This document shows, piece after piece, positions 8,245-9,552 of a DNA stretch of 9,552 nucleotides. The stretch is taken from assembly GCA_000695745.1 (NCBI GenBank), contig ASHK01000218.1:1-9552 (forward strand). The letters are read 5' to 3'. The DNA is from Vibrio madracius (GTDB lineage Bacteria > Pseudomonadota > Gammaproteobacteria > Enterobacterales > Vibrionaceae). The notes under the pieces were generated by a model. That model was not told the origin of the DNA and did not search any database. It saw only the letters and a program-made list of their open reading frames with translations. Position 1 is the stretch's first letter. The number at the start of each line of letters is the position of its first letter. Both the position numbers and the translations under genes were made by a program.

Positions 8245-8264
8245 AAAGCAGTAGAGGTCTGGTA

Positions 8265-9552
8265 ATGTCACTATTAGAAGTAAAAAACCTCGTATCGAAT
8301 ACCCATCACGCCATGGGGTACATGCCGCGGTTAAATCTTTGTCGTTCAATATTGAGCGCGGCGAAATAGTTGGTGTGGTTGGGGAATCCGGTGCTGGTAA
8401 ATCAACAGTCGGTAATGCGGTTATTGATTTGCTCTCTCCTCCAGGCGTTATTGCTGGTGGTGAGGTTTTCCTAGATGGAGAAAAAATCTCTGGATTATCA
8501 CCGGAAGCAATGCGCAAAGTGCGTGGTTCAAAAATCGGGTTTATATTCCAAGACCCAATGACCTCTCTCAACCCACTTTTTACCGTTGAGCAACAACTGA
8601 AAGAAACCATCCACGCTAATATGAAAGTGTCGGATGAAGAGGCCTATCAACGTTCACTTAATCTTATGAAGCAGGTTGGCATCCCACAGCCAGAAAACCG
8701 TTTGAAGCAGTACCCGCATCAGTTTTCTGGAGGTATGCGTCAGCGCGTCGTGATTGCTATCGCTCTTGCTGGTGAACCTGAGCTTATCATTGCTGATGAA
8801 CCAACAACGGCGCTTGATGTATCCATTCAGGATCAAATTTTGACGTTGATTCGCGACTTGTGCATTAAAAATAATGTCGGTTGTATGTTGGTTACGCATG
8901 ATATGGGCGTGGTCTCTAATGTTACCGATCGTGTGGCGGTGATGTATCGCGGTGATTTAGTGGAATTTGGTCCTACGTCAAAAGTGCTAGGTCAGCCTGA
9001 TCACCCATATACGCGAAGCCTGATCTCTGCGGTACCACGTTCAGATGTGAAGCTCGATCGTTTCCCTCTAGTGAGCTATATCGAAGAAGCGCATGAGATG
9101 GAGCCGCTGGATATAAAAAATCACTGGTTAGGTCAAAGCCAAGATCAGCGAGATTATAGCGGTCCATTGCTGAATGTCGAAAACGTCAATCTGCGTTTTA
9201 TAACCAAAGATTCATTATTTGAAAGTCGCCGCGAATATGTACAAGCATCAAATAATGTGAGCTTTGAAGTTCATGAGGGTGAGACGTTTGGTCTGGTTGG
9301 TGAATCCGGTTCGGGTAAATCGACAATCGCACGCGTGATCGCCGGACTGTACGCTCCTAACTCTGGCAAAGTGACGTTTGAGGGGATCGACCTTACGTCG
9401 TTGAAGTCAGAGAAAGAACGTCGTCCTATGCGTCGTCAAATGCAGATGGTGTTTCAGAATCCATATACCTCAATGAACCCGCGCATGAAGATCTACGACA
9501 TCATCGCTGAGCCGATTCGCTTCCATAAGCTGACAGCGAATGAGAGCGAAAC
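8265..9552 (+). pseudogene. Fused dual-domain peptide-type ABC transporter ATPase, frameshifted near the start and 3' partial
   Basis: Cytoplasmic energy-coupling subunit of a dipeptide/oligopeptide-family importer, with the two ATPases (DppD- and DppF-like) in one chain. First domain: Walker A GESGAGKST (40-48), Q-loop Q96, signature SGGMRQR (155-161), Walker B LIIADEP (174-180, catalytic E179), switch H212, and the oligopeptide C-terminal motif DHPYTR (246-251). Second domain: Walker A GESGSGKST (346-354) and Q-loop Q398; its signature lies past the right edge. AGAGG sits 7 nt before ATG 8265. The frame from this ATG breaks after nine residues (MSLLEVKNL): CTC GTA replaces an expected CTC CGT ATC GAA, so one C is missing at 8291. 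From 8294 the second frame is open to the window edge. A slippery A AAA AAC lies in phase at 8282-8288. No good start exists between the break and Walker A. It probably heads an operon with binding-protein and permease genes to the right. Confidence 0.88.

Larger units (their letters stand above)
7426..8264. other. Long intergenic region without a convincing gene
   Basis: About 840 bp between the tRNA terminator and the ABC gene. The first 200 bp or so have a more balanced base composition and one plus-strand frame that reads MPAAANPFITPSHD from ATG 7477. That frame meets TAG at 7549-7551, then stays open (RPEWIVDTVETRTVDKIAVK) to about 7694, so it could be a decayed short gene or chance. The rest, about 7640-8200, is strongly AT-rich, has no usable frame, and holds minor inverted repeats: GATAACG/CGTTATC at 7974-8008 and GCATA/TATGC at 8077-8096. 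It probably holds the ABC promoter, but no convincing -35/-10 pair was found. An AAATGTGA CRP-like half-site lies at 7854-7861 without a matching second half. Confidence 0.6.

Noticed and set aside
8185..8610. 141-codon minus-strand frame
   Set aside because: It lies opposite the ABC ATPase start, whose plus-strand motifs are unambiguous; the frame is a complement shadow.

Overview
The window reads as a core chromosomal segment of a gammaproteobacterium, most likely a Vibrio. The grounds are close resemblance of Rep to E. coli Rep, an RND operon arranged like V. cholerae vexRAB, a cytochrome c5, and an Arg-His-Pro tRNA cluster of the gammaproteobacterial argX-hisR-proM type. Species cannot be fixed from the sequence alone.

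Layout. Positions 1-3890, minus strand, hold an efflux operon in the order TetR-family repressor, periplasmic adaptor, RND transporter; the transporter's C-terminus lies outside the window. The operon starts at a promoter with a perfect TATAAT and a perfect 18-bp palindrome over the transcription start, probably the repressor's own operator. Divergent from it is rep (4031-6048), a DNA helicase for replication-fork restart. A 10-bp stem-loop separates rep from a convergent cytochrome c5 gene (6101-6514, minus), which has a possible ArcA-type repeat array at its promoter. Next come five tRNA genes (6811-7390, plus: Arg-CCG, His-GTG, Pro-TGG, His-GTG, Pro-TGG), with a growth-rate type promoter and a strong intrinsic terminator. 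About 840 bp without a convincing gene follow (7426-8264). The window ends in a gene for a fused two-domain dipeptide/oligopeptide-type ABC ATPase (8265 to the right edge), which may head a transport operon.

The most notable feature is that four of the six protein genes (repressor, adaptor, rep, ABC ATPase) each carry one apparent single-base deletion, and restoring one base recovers a full-length or continuous family protein in every case. The bases flanking each break are otherwise intact and conserved. Losses of one base, three of them in a run or doublet, fit sequencing or assembly error better than gene decay, especially as Rep and the ABC ATPase would both be lost. Two of the four (repressor and ABC ATPase) nevertheless lie at in-phase -1 slippery heptamers (T TTA AAA and A AAA AAC), so recoding cannot be excluded there.

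I found no CRISPR array, insertion sequence, prophage or novel multigene system. The less ordinary material is the frameshift pattern, the operator-promoter overlap, the His-Pro tRNA duplication, and the leader hairpins before the ABC gene.
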